Below, in pieces: positions 22,301 through 32,700 of a stretch of 64,000 bases of DNA. A program made the translations under genes and the position numbers. Within the stretch, counting starts at the first letter, position 1, and each line of letters begins with the position of its first letter. The notes beneath the pieces were generated by a model that worked only from the letters and a program-made list of their open reading frames with translations, was not told where the DNA came from and ran no database searches. The stretch comes from Tricholoma matsutake (Eukaryota > Basidiomycota > Agaricomycetes > Agaricales > Tricholomataceae), in NCBI GenBank assembly GCA_026075535.2, contig AP026543.1:558001-622000 (forward strand), read 5' to 3'.

Positions 22301-23080
22301 ACACCATCACAACCACAGAAGTCAACATTGATAGAATGGATTCCATTGATGTGAAGGACAACAAAATCCTTGTGGCCCTGGTGACGAAATGGGCAAGAGG
22401 ACTGCAGTTGGTGTCCTAGTTGCATGCATAGACCCAAGTTCTGCAATGTTGTCCATTGAAAGAAACCATTCTTCCACTCCTGTAAGAAGATCAACATGTA
22501 CTTATGTTCAGAATGCCACAGTGATGTACATACCTCTATAATATGCAGTGGCTCAGTGTGATGGCCCTCGATAATACATGCTTTGCAATAGAGGCCATAT
22601 CCAAAACAGTCCCCACAGTGGAAGATTGGACCTGGTCATTGGCACAAGGCACTTGTGCAATAACCATTATGTCGACCACGGCCATCCAACATAAGGCACG
22701 CATCCAGATACTCCTGCTGATATTGTTTCCAAGTCACAAGTGGAGCATCCTTAAGTGAAGATCAGATGTAATTCCTGTGTGGAACCAATACACACTGAAT
22801 TCTGATATCATTTGGCCTTCATGCATACATGTATTCCCGCAGGGTTATTGGTGCTGTTGGCTAGGTTGATGGACTCAGAGGCAAATGTGTCTCCAAATGG
22901 TGCATCATTTATCTTGGATTGCTGAGCCTCATTGTCATTGGCAGGCAAATGCAATGTAGAAGCAACAGTGGTGAAGACCTTATGGATACACATAGAAATA
23001 TTGCTCACAGTTTGTACTCTGCATTGGGGTAGTCCAGGCTGGGCATAATGGGTTTGTAATCGTGTCTTTCCCTTCACCAT
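19305..23080 (-). pseudogene. KDZ-family transposase with CxC2-type cysteine cluster
   Basis: KDZ (Kyakuja-Dileera-Zisupton) transposases are common in basidiomycetes. From the N terminus: a start near 23080; the cysteine cluster HCGDCFGYGLYCKACIIEGH (about 22650-22570); LGHQLQSSCPF then INVDFCGCDGVP and MVREWRHIKMAKCAGRGQDP (22497-21859); RWLYALILSQDANFKQKAQL (21813-21616); MDYLFFASVAATFFQLIILS followed by YDIACQW; and VGRTDGEGVEWNWSLLNG, whose acidic residues belong to the predicted catalytic set. The coding region is split by several short introns. A TGA at 22638-22636 interrupts the cysteine-cluster exon. The C-terminal third (20878-19305) is helical and Gln/Glu/Ala-rich. The copy is not functional as read. 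Confidence 0.88.
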
Positions 23081-23095
23081 ATGTTTGTCCTTGGT

Positions 23096-25351
23096 TCAAG
23101 TCAGGCCCACGGGCATGTAAGTTGTTTGGTGTAAGTTGTTTGGCAGAGTGTCCCCAGAGATACGTGTTTTATTTTCCAATGGCACAGCCATCCCGACGGC
23201 TTCATTTCTATGACTCAGATGGTAGATGTGGGCATTCCAAGGCTGTCTATTATACACACTGGTAACTAAGTTGTTTTTTACTATGGGCTGTAGTGAGATC
23301 ATCAGGGTTAGGCATTGCCTCGCCAAGCATTTCCTCAACATGTTGTCGAAGATGACACACCCTAATGAGCTCTGAATGAATTGTACTGAATTCTGGTCCA
23401 ACCCCAGCTTCCTGCAGGACAACTGCATCACTATGCTGAAGTGCATGCTCAATCTTGTCCAATTTGGCTAGGGCTTGTTCTAGGACTTCATGAGGCTCCT
23501 GTTTTGCTGCAAGTCATGATGTGAATTGCCCATAGAGGCCATCGAGATATGCCATGTCGCTGACACCAACAATCCTGTCCAAATGCTCCACAATGTGAAC
23601 GGCATACTCCTTCCATTTTTCCAGGCAGGATTGGCTAGAAAAAATTGGGTCAATAGGGCTGTCCAAGCAGCAACATTCCATACATTAGATTTTCGGCAGT
23701 GTCAGCAACATGGAGAGCTGCCATGGAACTGTTGCTTGACATGGGATGGCATTAACAAACGTAGTTAAACTGAAATGCATGGGGGCTTACACAGTATTCA
23801 CTGCCTCAATGTCAACCCTTTTTTTATGCTGAGAGTACAGGATTGCACTCTTGTTGTTCCTACAAAAATCGATTGAGCAGACATGTTTGGGGGCTATGGG
23901 CTCTCTTCATTTACCTTTCATAGTACCTCTTGCTCTTGAGCTGATTTGCAGCCTTCTTATCTTGTTTGGTCTTGAAGCGGCGAGGAAAGGGCATGAGCAA
24001 ACGGTATGAGGTTGTGTGTCGAAGCAAATTCAAATGGAAATCATGTTCGATCAGTGCACTGTCAAGTCTGACCGCTTCGTTAAGCACATTCCCCAGTTTT
24101 TTTGACCCAAATTTTTGGGCAAGCTCATCACCATTGTACTATAGACTCATACTCCCTATTCATATCCTCAATTAAGTCTCAAAAGAATGAGTGTTCAGCA
24201 GACGCCTCAACTCACATATCAGATTTGTCATCTGGATGCAGTGTCAGCCCTCGCTTGATGCATTCTGGTGTGTGGTAGTGGATAGCTACATGACTTAACA
24301 TAAAAGTTGGATTTACATTGACAAAAAGCAACTAGACAATGCCTTCTTATCTTGTTTGGTCTTGTAGTGGTGAGGAAAGGGCATGAGCAAACAGTATGAG
24401 GTTGTGTGTCGAAGCAAATTCAAATGGAAATCATGTTCGATCAGTGCACTGTCGAGTCTGACCACTTCATTAAGCACATTCCCCAGTTTTTTTGACCCAA
24501 ATGTTGGGCAAGCTCATCACCATTGTACTATAGACTCATACTCCCTATTCATATCCTCAATTGAGTCTCAAAAGAATGAGCGTTCAGCAGACACCTCAAC
24601 TCATGTATCAGATTTGTCATCCGGATGCAGTGTCAGCCCTCGCTCAATGCATTCTGGTGTGTGGTAGTGGATAGCTACATGACTTAACATAAAAAGTCGG
24701 ATTTTCATTGACAAAAAGCAACTAGACGATGTTTGCGTCACCACATTTAATGCAAGACTCTAACTCGCTACTTGCAGGATACTGAGGACTTGTACCAAAT
24801 ACAAGCCCCACATAGCCTTTGGCCACTAATGTCTCCCATGCTGCCAGAGCAGCGCAATGCATCGTAAATTTCTGGTATGCGTCGAGGGGTTTTTTCAATC
24901 CATGGATTTCTGCATGGGCTTGTTGCCTCCAGGCATCATCTCAGTATTCAACACATAATGCCCTGGAAACAATCTCATACCAGGTATCAATAATTCCTGG
25001 CAGCCGGCCCTTCCATACAACCCACTTTGGGCCATGCTCATATGCAGCTCTGTGCCATTCATCATTGTCACCCACCAGGACATTGACATCACCCATTGAG
25101 TCCTCCATATCGCCTGGGGTATGCTTAGCGATGTTGGCTTGATAGGAGATAGCCATGTTCTGAGGAGCCTGCAATAACCGCTGCCGAAGTTGGAAAATTT
25201 CAAATATGGGAGTCTCAGACAATATTGGACATGTTTGAGGGCATCCATTCCATTGATATAGTTGCTTGGAAAAAACCGAATTTGAATTTATGATCATCCA
25301 AAAATGGGTATAATCCATGCCCAGCGGTCCAGGATTTATTACTAGTGGCAT
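23096..25351 (-). pseudogene. Unassigned minus-strand coding remnants between KDZ transposase and companion gene
   Basis: Readable blocks include a helical stretch with LDKIEHALQHSDAVVLQEAG and CHLRQHVEEMLGEAMPNPDD (about 23480-23250) and a 136-residue frame (25351-24941) containing GDNDEWHRAAYEHGPKWVVW. I recognise neither. They could be 5' exons of the transposase gene or a separate passenger gene starting beside the divergent companion. A 390-bp tandem duplication (23952-24731) lies inside. Confidence 0.4.
23952..24731. repeat. 390-bp direct tandem duplication
   Basis: 23952-24341 and 24342-24731 align without large gaps at roughly 95% identity; both begin CCTTCTTATCTTG. Many differences are C/T or G/A. 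The duplication disrupts whatever gene lay on the minus strand. Confidence 0.85.
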
Positions 25352-25426
25352 TCAAAAAAAAAAAGTCGGAACACTCCATAGGCCACATAGTCGGCAATCC
25401 ACCACCTCGTCTACTTTCTCCAATAC

Positions 25427-27468
25427 ATGGCTCGGGCTTCAAAAAGCAAACAGCACAAGGGCAAGAAAGCCGCTGTTGAACCTAGGTCACAGGGTTGTCA
25501 GAACGCGTTCAGTGGTGCGAAATTGGACTTCCTGGAGTCATACAAAGATCAGTTCCTTGATTCAACTGACTGTGGAGCATTCTACACATTCATATCCAAG
25601 ACATTCATTGAGCGGTTCGGGTATAATCTTGCTATCGAGGTGAACCCTAACCCAGATGATGATGATGTGCTCACCCCCAAAGAAATCAATACTTCGTTGT
25701 CTGAGGAAGAGCAGAACGAAGAATGCGATTGACATAGTGCGTTCTATCATGAACTACGTGATGTAAGTGATACGTTATAGGGGAAAGACAGAAACTCATA
25801 CCCTTCGGCACTAGAAACTCAGCTGCTGGTATCGTTACTGCTACACCAATAGGAAACCCACATCTGTCAACAGTATCATCGACCGCATAATATTGTCAAC
25901 CATATCTCGTCCTAGAAAAAAGATGGCCATCAATGTATACTCAGATGTCCACAAGGACAAGTTGAAGCGGCAGTTTGACGCACTCTGGGAATCTGTCAAG
26001 GATTCTCTGAAGCCTCGAGACCAAATCCAAATGTGGAATGAACACGTGAGAGACTGTTGGGAGAAGGAGATGCCAGAAGTGAGAGATGCTGTCGTGAAAC
26101 AAACAGATGACGAAAACAAGAGGGCATTGGTAGAGTGGAAGAAGAAGGCAACGTTCACTGGTTCGGCTGAGGATTTTGACCAGTAAGCCCAGCTTCACGC
26201 AGTAGAGTGGAATAGGATGCTCACCTCTAAATGTGTAGCACTTGGAAGACTGCGGAGCAAGTTCTTCCTTTCTTTGCTGATGCGATGTCCAAGTGGTTGG
26301 GGGCAAACATTGTTATTCTAGCCATAACGCTGCTTGGATCCACGAATCGTGAAATCGTCATGCAATCGTGAGCAATATGCCCTTTATTGATAGATATTTG
26401 ACTTACCTTAACCCAGGGCTCAATCTGATACCTCAAAGGGGATGACCAAGAAACTCTTGCCTGAGTTCGATCCCGACAGTTGGAGTAAGTTCCAGGACAT
26501 GGCAATAAAGTATGGAAAGGCTTTCTTTTGTGAGTAGATTTGAGTATCATATACAACAAACTCACTCGCTCAACAATATAGCACCAGAGGAGTGTTGTTG
26601 TCGTGTTCTGATGACGGAAGATCAGGAGGAAGTAGATAGCAACTTAGCGCTGGGCGACACCATGAACACCAATTATCCCGAAGTGCCTGTGAAAAATGTG
26701 CTCCCATTGGTCGAGACAGGTACCTTCTTTTTCCCGTCCACATCACCACTTCCAGCTATTCCGATCCCAACAATGCAACCTCCATTGTTTTTCCCCACTG
26801 AAGCCCAAGAACCTTGCTTACCAGGTGCCAATTTGTTGTTGCCAGGTCATGCCCCCAACACTCCTTCTCCGCAGACCTCCATTCCACATGCCACACCCAC
26901 ACCACCGCTTCTACCTCCCACACCCCTACTGGCAGGTGGTGTTGCTCCTGCGGTGCTGAGTGGGCCCAACCAGCCAGCCTTTATGACCCTTGCCCCCCAC
27001 ACTCCTTCTCCACAGACTGTTATTCCACATGCCACATGCGCACCAGCATTTCCACCTCCCACCCCCCCACTTGCTGCTCCCGCAGTGCTGAGCAGTCCAA
27101 AGCAGTCAGCCCCGAGTCTGAGCCATGCATCCCAACCATTAATGTCATCACCAAACGAAGTCCCAACCCTGCACCCCACTCCCTTAGGTACTCCACATAC
27201 TGATTCCCCAGCACCATCCACAACACCAGCAGTCCCTGCAGAGAAGGAAAATGATCATCCAGCAGTAGTGAAGGGAATGGTGAATAGAGGGAGGAACAGA
27301 AGGAAGAGGAAGGCAGGTGAGGCAGTGCAGGGCAAGGAGGTATCAGGGGGAGGGGGAGCTCCCAAGCAGCCACCAAAGTTGCGTCGTGTATCCAATTTAC
27401 CTGACTGTCTCAAGAATGGAGGATATGCTCCACCAAAGAAGGGTACAAGGGCAAAAAAGGTTACGTAG
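25427..27468 (+). pseudogene. KDZ-element companion gene, five exons, one in-frame TGA
   Basis: Proposed exons 25427-25762, 25815-26182, 26239-26367, 26417-26529 and 26582-27468 have GT..AG introns of 49 to 56 nt and sum to 611 codons in one frame. The only break is TGA at 25730-25732. The product matches, from memory, a protein family often found beside basidiomycete KDZ transposases: N-terminal FSGAKLDFLESYKDQFLD, then KLSCWYRYCYTNRKPTS, RPRKKMAINVYSDVHKDKLK, FFADAMSKWLGANIVIL and SDTSKGMTKKLLPEF. The C-terminal half is Pro-rich and low-complexity, ending in a basic, Gly/Pro-containing tail (YAPPKKGTRAKKV). It is divergent from the minus-strand genes to its left. Its biochemical role is unknown to me. 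Confidence 0.75.
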
Positions 27469-27732
27469 GTTGTGTTGTTGCGTTTCATCAATCAGTCATC
27501 TGGCAGCGCTGGAATAGTCTCAAGTGGTCTGTAGATTATATGACGTCCAAGAATGACATGCAGGTTGTGGCAAACACCCTTAACTCCGACCTTCCTGTAG
27601 CAGCTGGGAAAATGCATGACCTTACAGTGCATGTCCTGTCATATGAACTGAGTAATAACATGCAGATCTTACTGGACTGAATTATAATGTAGGGGGAGCA
27701 ACAATACAGGTCAAGCATAACATACAGATCTA

Positions 27733-29201
27733 TCATCTTAGTGACTCGGAAGGGAGACAGAAATTGGCAAGTGATCCTGGTTCAGGATTCAAAGGATCTC
27801 TTTGATTGTGTCCATACCCTGCCCACTTCAATATTTTCATCCAACACCATAGGTGGGACATGCACCAAAGCTCATTGTAGAGATTGACCACTTCAGCAGG
27901 CCTCATCAGCAATGTTACACACTGAATCAGCTGGTAAAACTGATAGGCCGATGCCTTTAATTCCAGATTACAGAGCCGAAAATGGTCTAGGACCTGCACA
28001 GTGAACAGAGTCCATATGTTGGTGAAGCTTGTGGGTAGTAAGTTACTGGTTACCAGGTCCAAGGGAATTCAGTGTTCCCCCTGACACTGGCAGGTAACCA
28101 TCACTAAGTGATGTACTCCATTTGTATGGACCACATGAATATAACTGTTGTTCAAGGCATTGGCAGCTGGGTTGGCATTGGCAGTTTGATTAGGATCAGG
28201 CAAATATGGTTGAAACCCATGGATGTCATCATCGGCATGCTCAACTTCAGATTCATCATTGGCATCAAAGAAGTCTTGGAAACTATTCTCAACATCAATG
28301 TTCCCCTTCCCTTGATGCCAAAGGGCATCAAGGTGATTGAAAAATGTTGAGTCAGCCCCAATCTCATCTTCAGCCCCATCACCAGCCTGAGACTCTTTAT
28401 ATGTGTCCAAGGTTGAGTCAGGTGAAGAGGGCCGATGCCAGTGCTGGTGTCACTGCTGTTGCTAATCATTTGCCTGCCAATTGGCTGACTCTTGCTCTGC
28501 TTTATCCTTCAGGTCTTCAAATGTCTCCACATATTTCATTTGTAAGTTCAGAGCATTGCAAATTGGCTGATCCATCTGGCGCTGGACTAAAATGTATGTG
28601 CTGACCTCCCATAGCTCAGCCTGGTGGAAGTGCATGCTGGTCCAGCATTCAATGTGATGGAGGGGATTTTCCCTGTGGGTTACACACATGCATGTGTGGC
28701 AAAGTGTTCTTCCCAGTGAACAATCAATGGATCACCAAATTGCCCAATTACTGAATGGACAGTGGTTGCAAACTTGTTTGTCAACCAACCATGCCTGCCG
28801 AGCGAGGGATGCTTGCAGCAATTCCTCCACTTGTCCCACAAACTCCAGTACATAGTCTCACTGTCTCTATTATTTGTATATGAGCCTTGCTCCATAAGCA
28901 ATCAGTGTCAGAAACTAACCATGCCAATGTGTGGCCAAGTTGGCTCGGCGGCCACCTGAGGTTCTTGCATGTCCCATTCAGGAGCAACATTGGGATTATC
29001 CTGTATAACAGAGTTTAATGGACCAAGTTCTTCCACTGCAGTCAGGGGGACCTTGATGCACTTTGTTTTTGGTCCATGTTTCGTGTTGACCTCAACTTCT
29101 ACATGTGTAACAGTATTGACTGCATCATCATTGTCCTCATGCAGGGGGGCATTCTTCTTTGATCTTCTCTTTCGCTTGTAAGGAACTCTTGTTAGGCTCA
29201 T
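27733..29201 (-). pseudogene. Second KDZ transposase, N-terminal half, truncated
   Basis: From 29201: a basic start (MSLTRVPYKRKRRSKKN), a cysteine/His region (THRENPLHHIECWT near 28680), an acidic insert (28410-28200), then VHTNGVHHLVMVTCQCQGEH, NLELKASAYQFYQL, LKWAGYGHNQRDPLNPEPGS and LANFC, where the copy ends near 27770. This is the CxC2-side half of a KDZ transposase. The CPACPQPG motif and the catalytic part are lost at the junction with the neighbouring KDZ element. A TGA follows GEH where relatives usually carry a basic residue. The paralog at 58856-60619 continues further. 27469-27732, between the two elements, has no supported gene. Confidence 0.82.
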
Positions 29202-29474
29202 GATGATTTGAGGTGAGTCACAATGACACCCATTTATTGATGGGGCTATTGTACTATTGACCTCATGTGATCCTCGTGTGATCCTTGTGCCAATGATATG
29301 TTTTATCTTAATGACAAGAATGATTCTTTCCTTCACATCAGTCCCCCCCAATGCCGCCTGAGCCATCAGAGAACCCATGCTTGAGACAGTACTGGAAGGG
29401 AAGCAGATATACATTTGAAGAGCAGAAGACCATTGAGCCTTACAAAGTTGCATTCTGATCACAGGAATTGAAAA

Positions 29475-29720
29475 CTGGCTGATTGCAAATACTCAAAGGC
29501 TGCTCATGGAAATTGAATGACTTCAAAGTAAAGCGGTCGGAAGTCATTTGGAGCTTGTACCGGGACCAATTTTTTCAACAGATTGCAAACCTGTTAGGTG
29601 TTGAGGATGCCACCACAAGTACACCAAGATGATTCCAAGTGTGAATGCCAGCTATCAAGCATGTTTTTGACACCATGAATGCAGAGGAGAAAGCCATCCT
29701 TGAAGTCGAACAGAAGAAAA
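29475..29720 (+). pseudogene. Gene family X, copy 2, 5' exon
   Basis: Aligns with 6070-6300 of copy 1, reading LNDFKVKRSEVIWSLYRDQF and KHVFDTMNAEEKAILEVEQK. It is interrupted at 29720 by the LINE and element E and resumes at 37442. It contains TGA codons, one at a position where copy 1 keeps TGG. Confidence 0.65.
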
Positions 29721-32700
29721 CTATGAGTATGGAGCACCCCTGACTTTGTACCACCACCATCTCAAAAAACTCCCACAGTTCAAGAACCAAAGGAGGAGAG
29801 GAGGAGACAGAACATAAAGTAGAGAGTAGTGTAAAACCACATGATCCAGAGCTATAAACATACATAGAACCATGTCTCAACCTCCTGGACCCACACCCCC
29901 ACAAACGAGCCAAAAAACCAGCACAACAACAACCAAGAAAACACAAAAAGAGCTAGAAAACGCAGATGGAATGAACACCGATGTGTGAACAAAAGAACAG
30001 GCCATTGTGTTCCTGACAGCAAAAGAAAATCTAGTCCCTGGTAAACCCATTGATTTGCAGACTTTATCTCATGTACTACTACAGTTCAGACACATGGCTG
30101 TCAGCCTAAGAATACCCTAACAGATGGGATAAGAGTGGTCGCACTCCTATTGGCCTAAGCTAGCTCACACCAGATGGCCGCTGAAATCACCACATCAATC
30201 AAAAATCAACTCCAAGAATACATGGAATCATTTACTGCCAACGTAGAAACCATGTGAGATGCTGTAGAACACATAACCAGAGCGGCAAAGGAAATAACAG
30301 GAAAAATGGATGACCTCAAGGACGGTTTCCAAGAGTCGGCAGAACAAATAGCCCAAGTGACCCAAGATCTCACCAACATAAACAAGAACACAAACACAGC
30401 AATGACACCCCATCATGCCCATCAGAACGCAATGTATGCAACAATAACACAACAACAAATCCCCCCAGCACATGCATCGGTCATAACAAGGGGAGAAATA
30501 ACTGATAAGCAGATACTGATTCAGAAAGATCCAAATGCCACTGACAACATACTAGAATCCCTCACAGAAAAAGACCTCGTAGCAAAAGCAAACACAGCCC
30601 TCAACCTCATGGGGATTGCAGCAGCTGACAAATCATCAGAAATGACTTTCATCGGAGCAAAGAAACTATGCAACGGGAACATACTCTACCAATTGAACAC
30701 CAGAGACACAGCAATCTGGATAAAACAGATGGATGTACAAAATGCCTTCATAACAATCTATGGCAGCACATCCAACATGTGAAACAAACTATACTATGTT
30801 ATAGCTGAGTTCGTCCCCATGACCTTTGATGCAGGATCCAGCTATGCACATGCTAAGGTAGAAGAGGACAGCACATTAAGTACTAATGCTATAGGCTATT
30901 CAAAATACATCAAACTGATGCACCTGTGAACCAGCAACCAAAAAGTTGCCCACAAAGTATTCGGCTTCAATGAACATAACAGGGCAAATACAGCGATCAA
31001 ATATGGCATGTTCATGGAGGGAAAACATGTGAATGTACATAAAATGCTAACCAAACTGTGAAGATGCCTAAGATGCCAGAAATTTGGACACTATGTACCT
31101 GACTGCAAAGCAAACACAGATACCTCTGCACAATGCAGTGGAGAGCACCAAACAGCACAGTGCATAATCACAGACACAACATCATTCTGCTTCACCAACT
31201 GTGCAGGTACAGGAGCCAAGGGACATGGAGCAGCTGACAGAGACTGCCTGATGTTCAAAGCAGAGAAGGAAAAGATCCAAGCATGCATCCTGGAGAATAA
31301 GTACAATTTTTTCCTGACTGCTATACCACAAACGTGGAAATTACTAAACAAGCCAGATACAACCACAGACTACCAACATCATCACCAATACCAACACCAA
31401 AACCACCAACATCAACAGAACACAGGATGGAACACACACCCTGAAGACCAAAGGAACCAACAAAAATTCATGGATGACTGGCATACTGTACAACAATGCA
31501 GCTGACCCCCCAGCCTATACAACAGACCACAAGATAATGGATGGCCCACAAAGCCAACACAGACGATGCTAGACACCTATATCAACAACACACAGACAAA
31601 CAGCCAGCACCAACAAAACCAAAGATGCAACCCAGTACAACAAAACACACCATGGGGAGACATGGACATGTATGAACAAGACACAGAACTGCAAATTGGA
31701 GCAGTAATGAACAGGGAACCCTCCCCCCTCGAATATGTCTGAAAACCAAGAACAGGAAGTAACCCAGAGACTGCTACAAATCCAGCAACAAAGCATCAAC
31801 AAATCCCTCCTAAGCCAGCTCAATCTACTACAAAGCCTGAAACAAAACACCTATGATGTGTGTGTAGTACAAGAACCATACATTGATTTTAAAGGCCATA
31901 TGCAAGCTAATCAAAACTGGAAGACAATATACCCCAACATGCATCAAAACCACCCAGACAGAACAAGGTCTATCATCCTCATTAATGCTGACCTTTTGAC
32001 GGACACATGGAAACAAATTGATTTTGAACACCCAGACATCACCACAATCAAAATACAAGGTGAATTTGGTACACTGCACATCATCAATGTTTACAATGAC
32101 AGAGACAATAACGGCACACTACTGCACATATCCGCATTCATGCAAGATTGAGAAAGACAGAGACACACAGCAAACTCACTACACACTATGTGGATGGGAG
32201 ACTTCAACCAACATCACCCACTATGGGATAAACCCCAAAATGTACACCTATTCACAAAGGAAAACCTGGACCTTACACAACTGCTGCTCAACATGCTAGG
32301 ACAACACAATATGAAGATGGCACTTCCCCCACACATACCAACATTACGATCACACAGCACAGGCAACCATACCCAGGTTGACAACATATTCTGCACAGAG
32401 GAGCTCATGGATGCAGCAATAAAATGCAACACCAATGATGCAAAGTAACCGATAAAAACTGACCACTACCCAATCATCACACAAATCAACATACACACAC
32501 CAAAGACAGCATGGAAACCAAGATGGAACTTCAGACTGACTGACTGGACAGAGTTGGTAAAAACACTGAAAGACAACCTTGCTAACTTCCCCCCACCAAC
32601 AGAAATAGAAACAGTACAAGAATTCAAGGGCAAGATCAAGGCTCTGAATGAAACAATACAAGATGCGATTAAGAAACATGTCAAACTAACAACACCAAGC

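Noticed and set aside
26847..27376. Minus-strand frames of 118 to 124 Gly/Val-rich residues
   Set aside because: Antisense shadows of the Pro-rich last exon of the companion gene, which has coherent splicing and conserved blocks.
18423..27743. CACT..AGTG as exact KDZ element termini with an 8-bp target duplication
   Set aside because: CACT at 18423 and AGTG at 27740 could be read as ends, but the adjacent 8-mers do not match. The true borders remain unknown.
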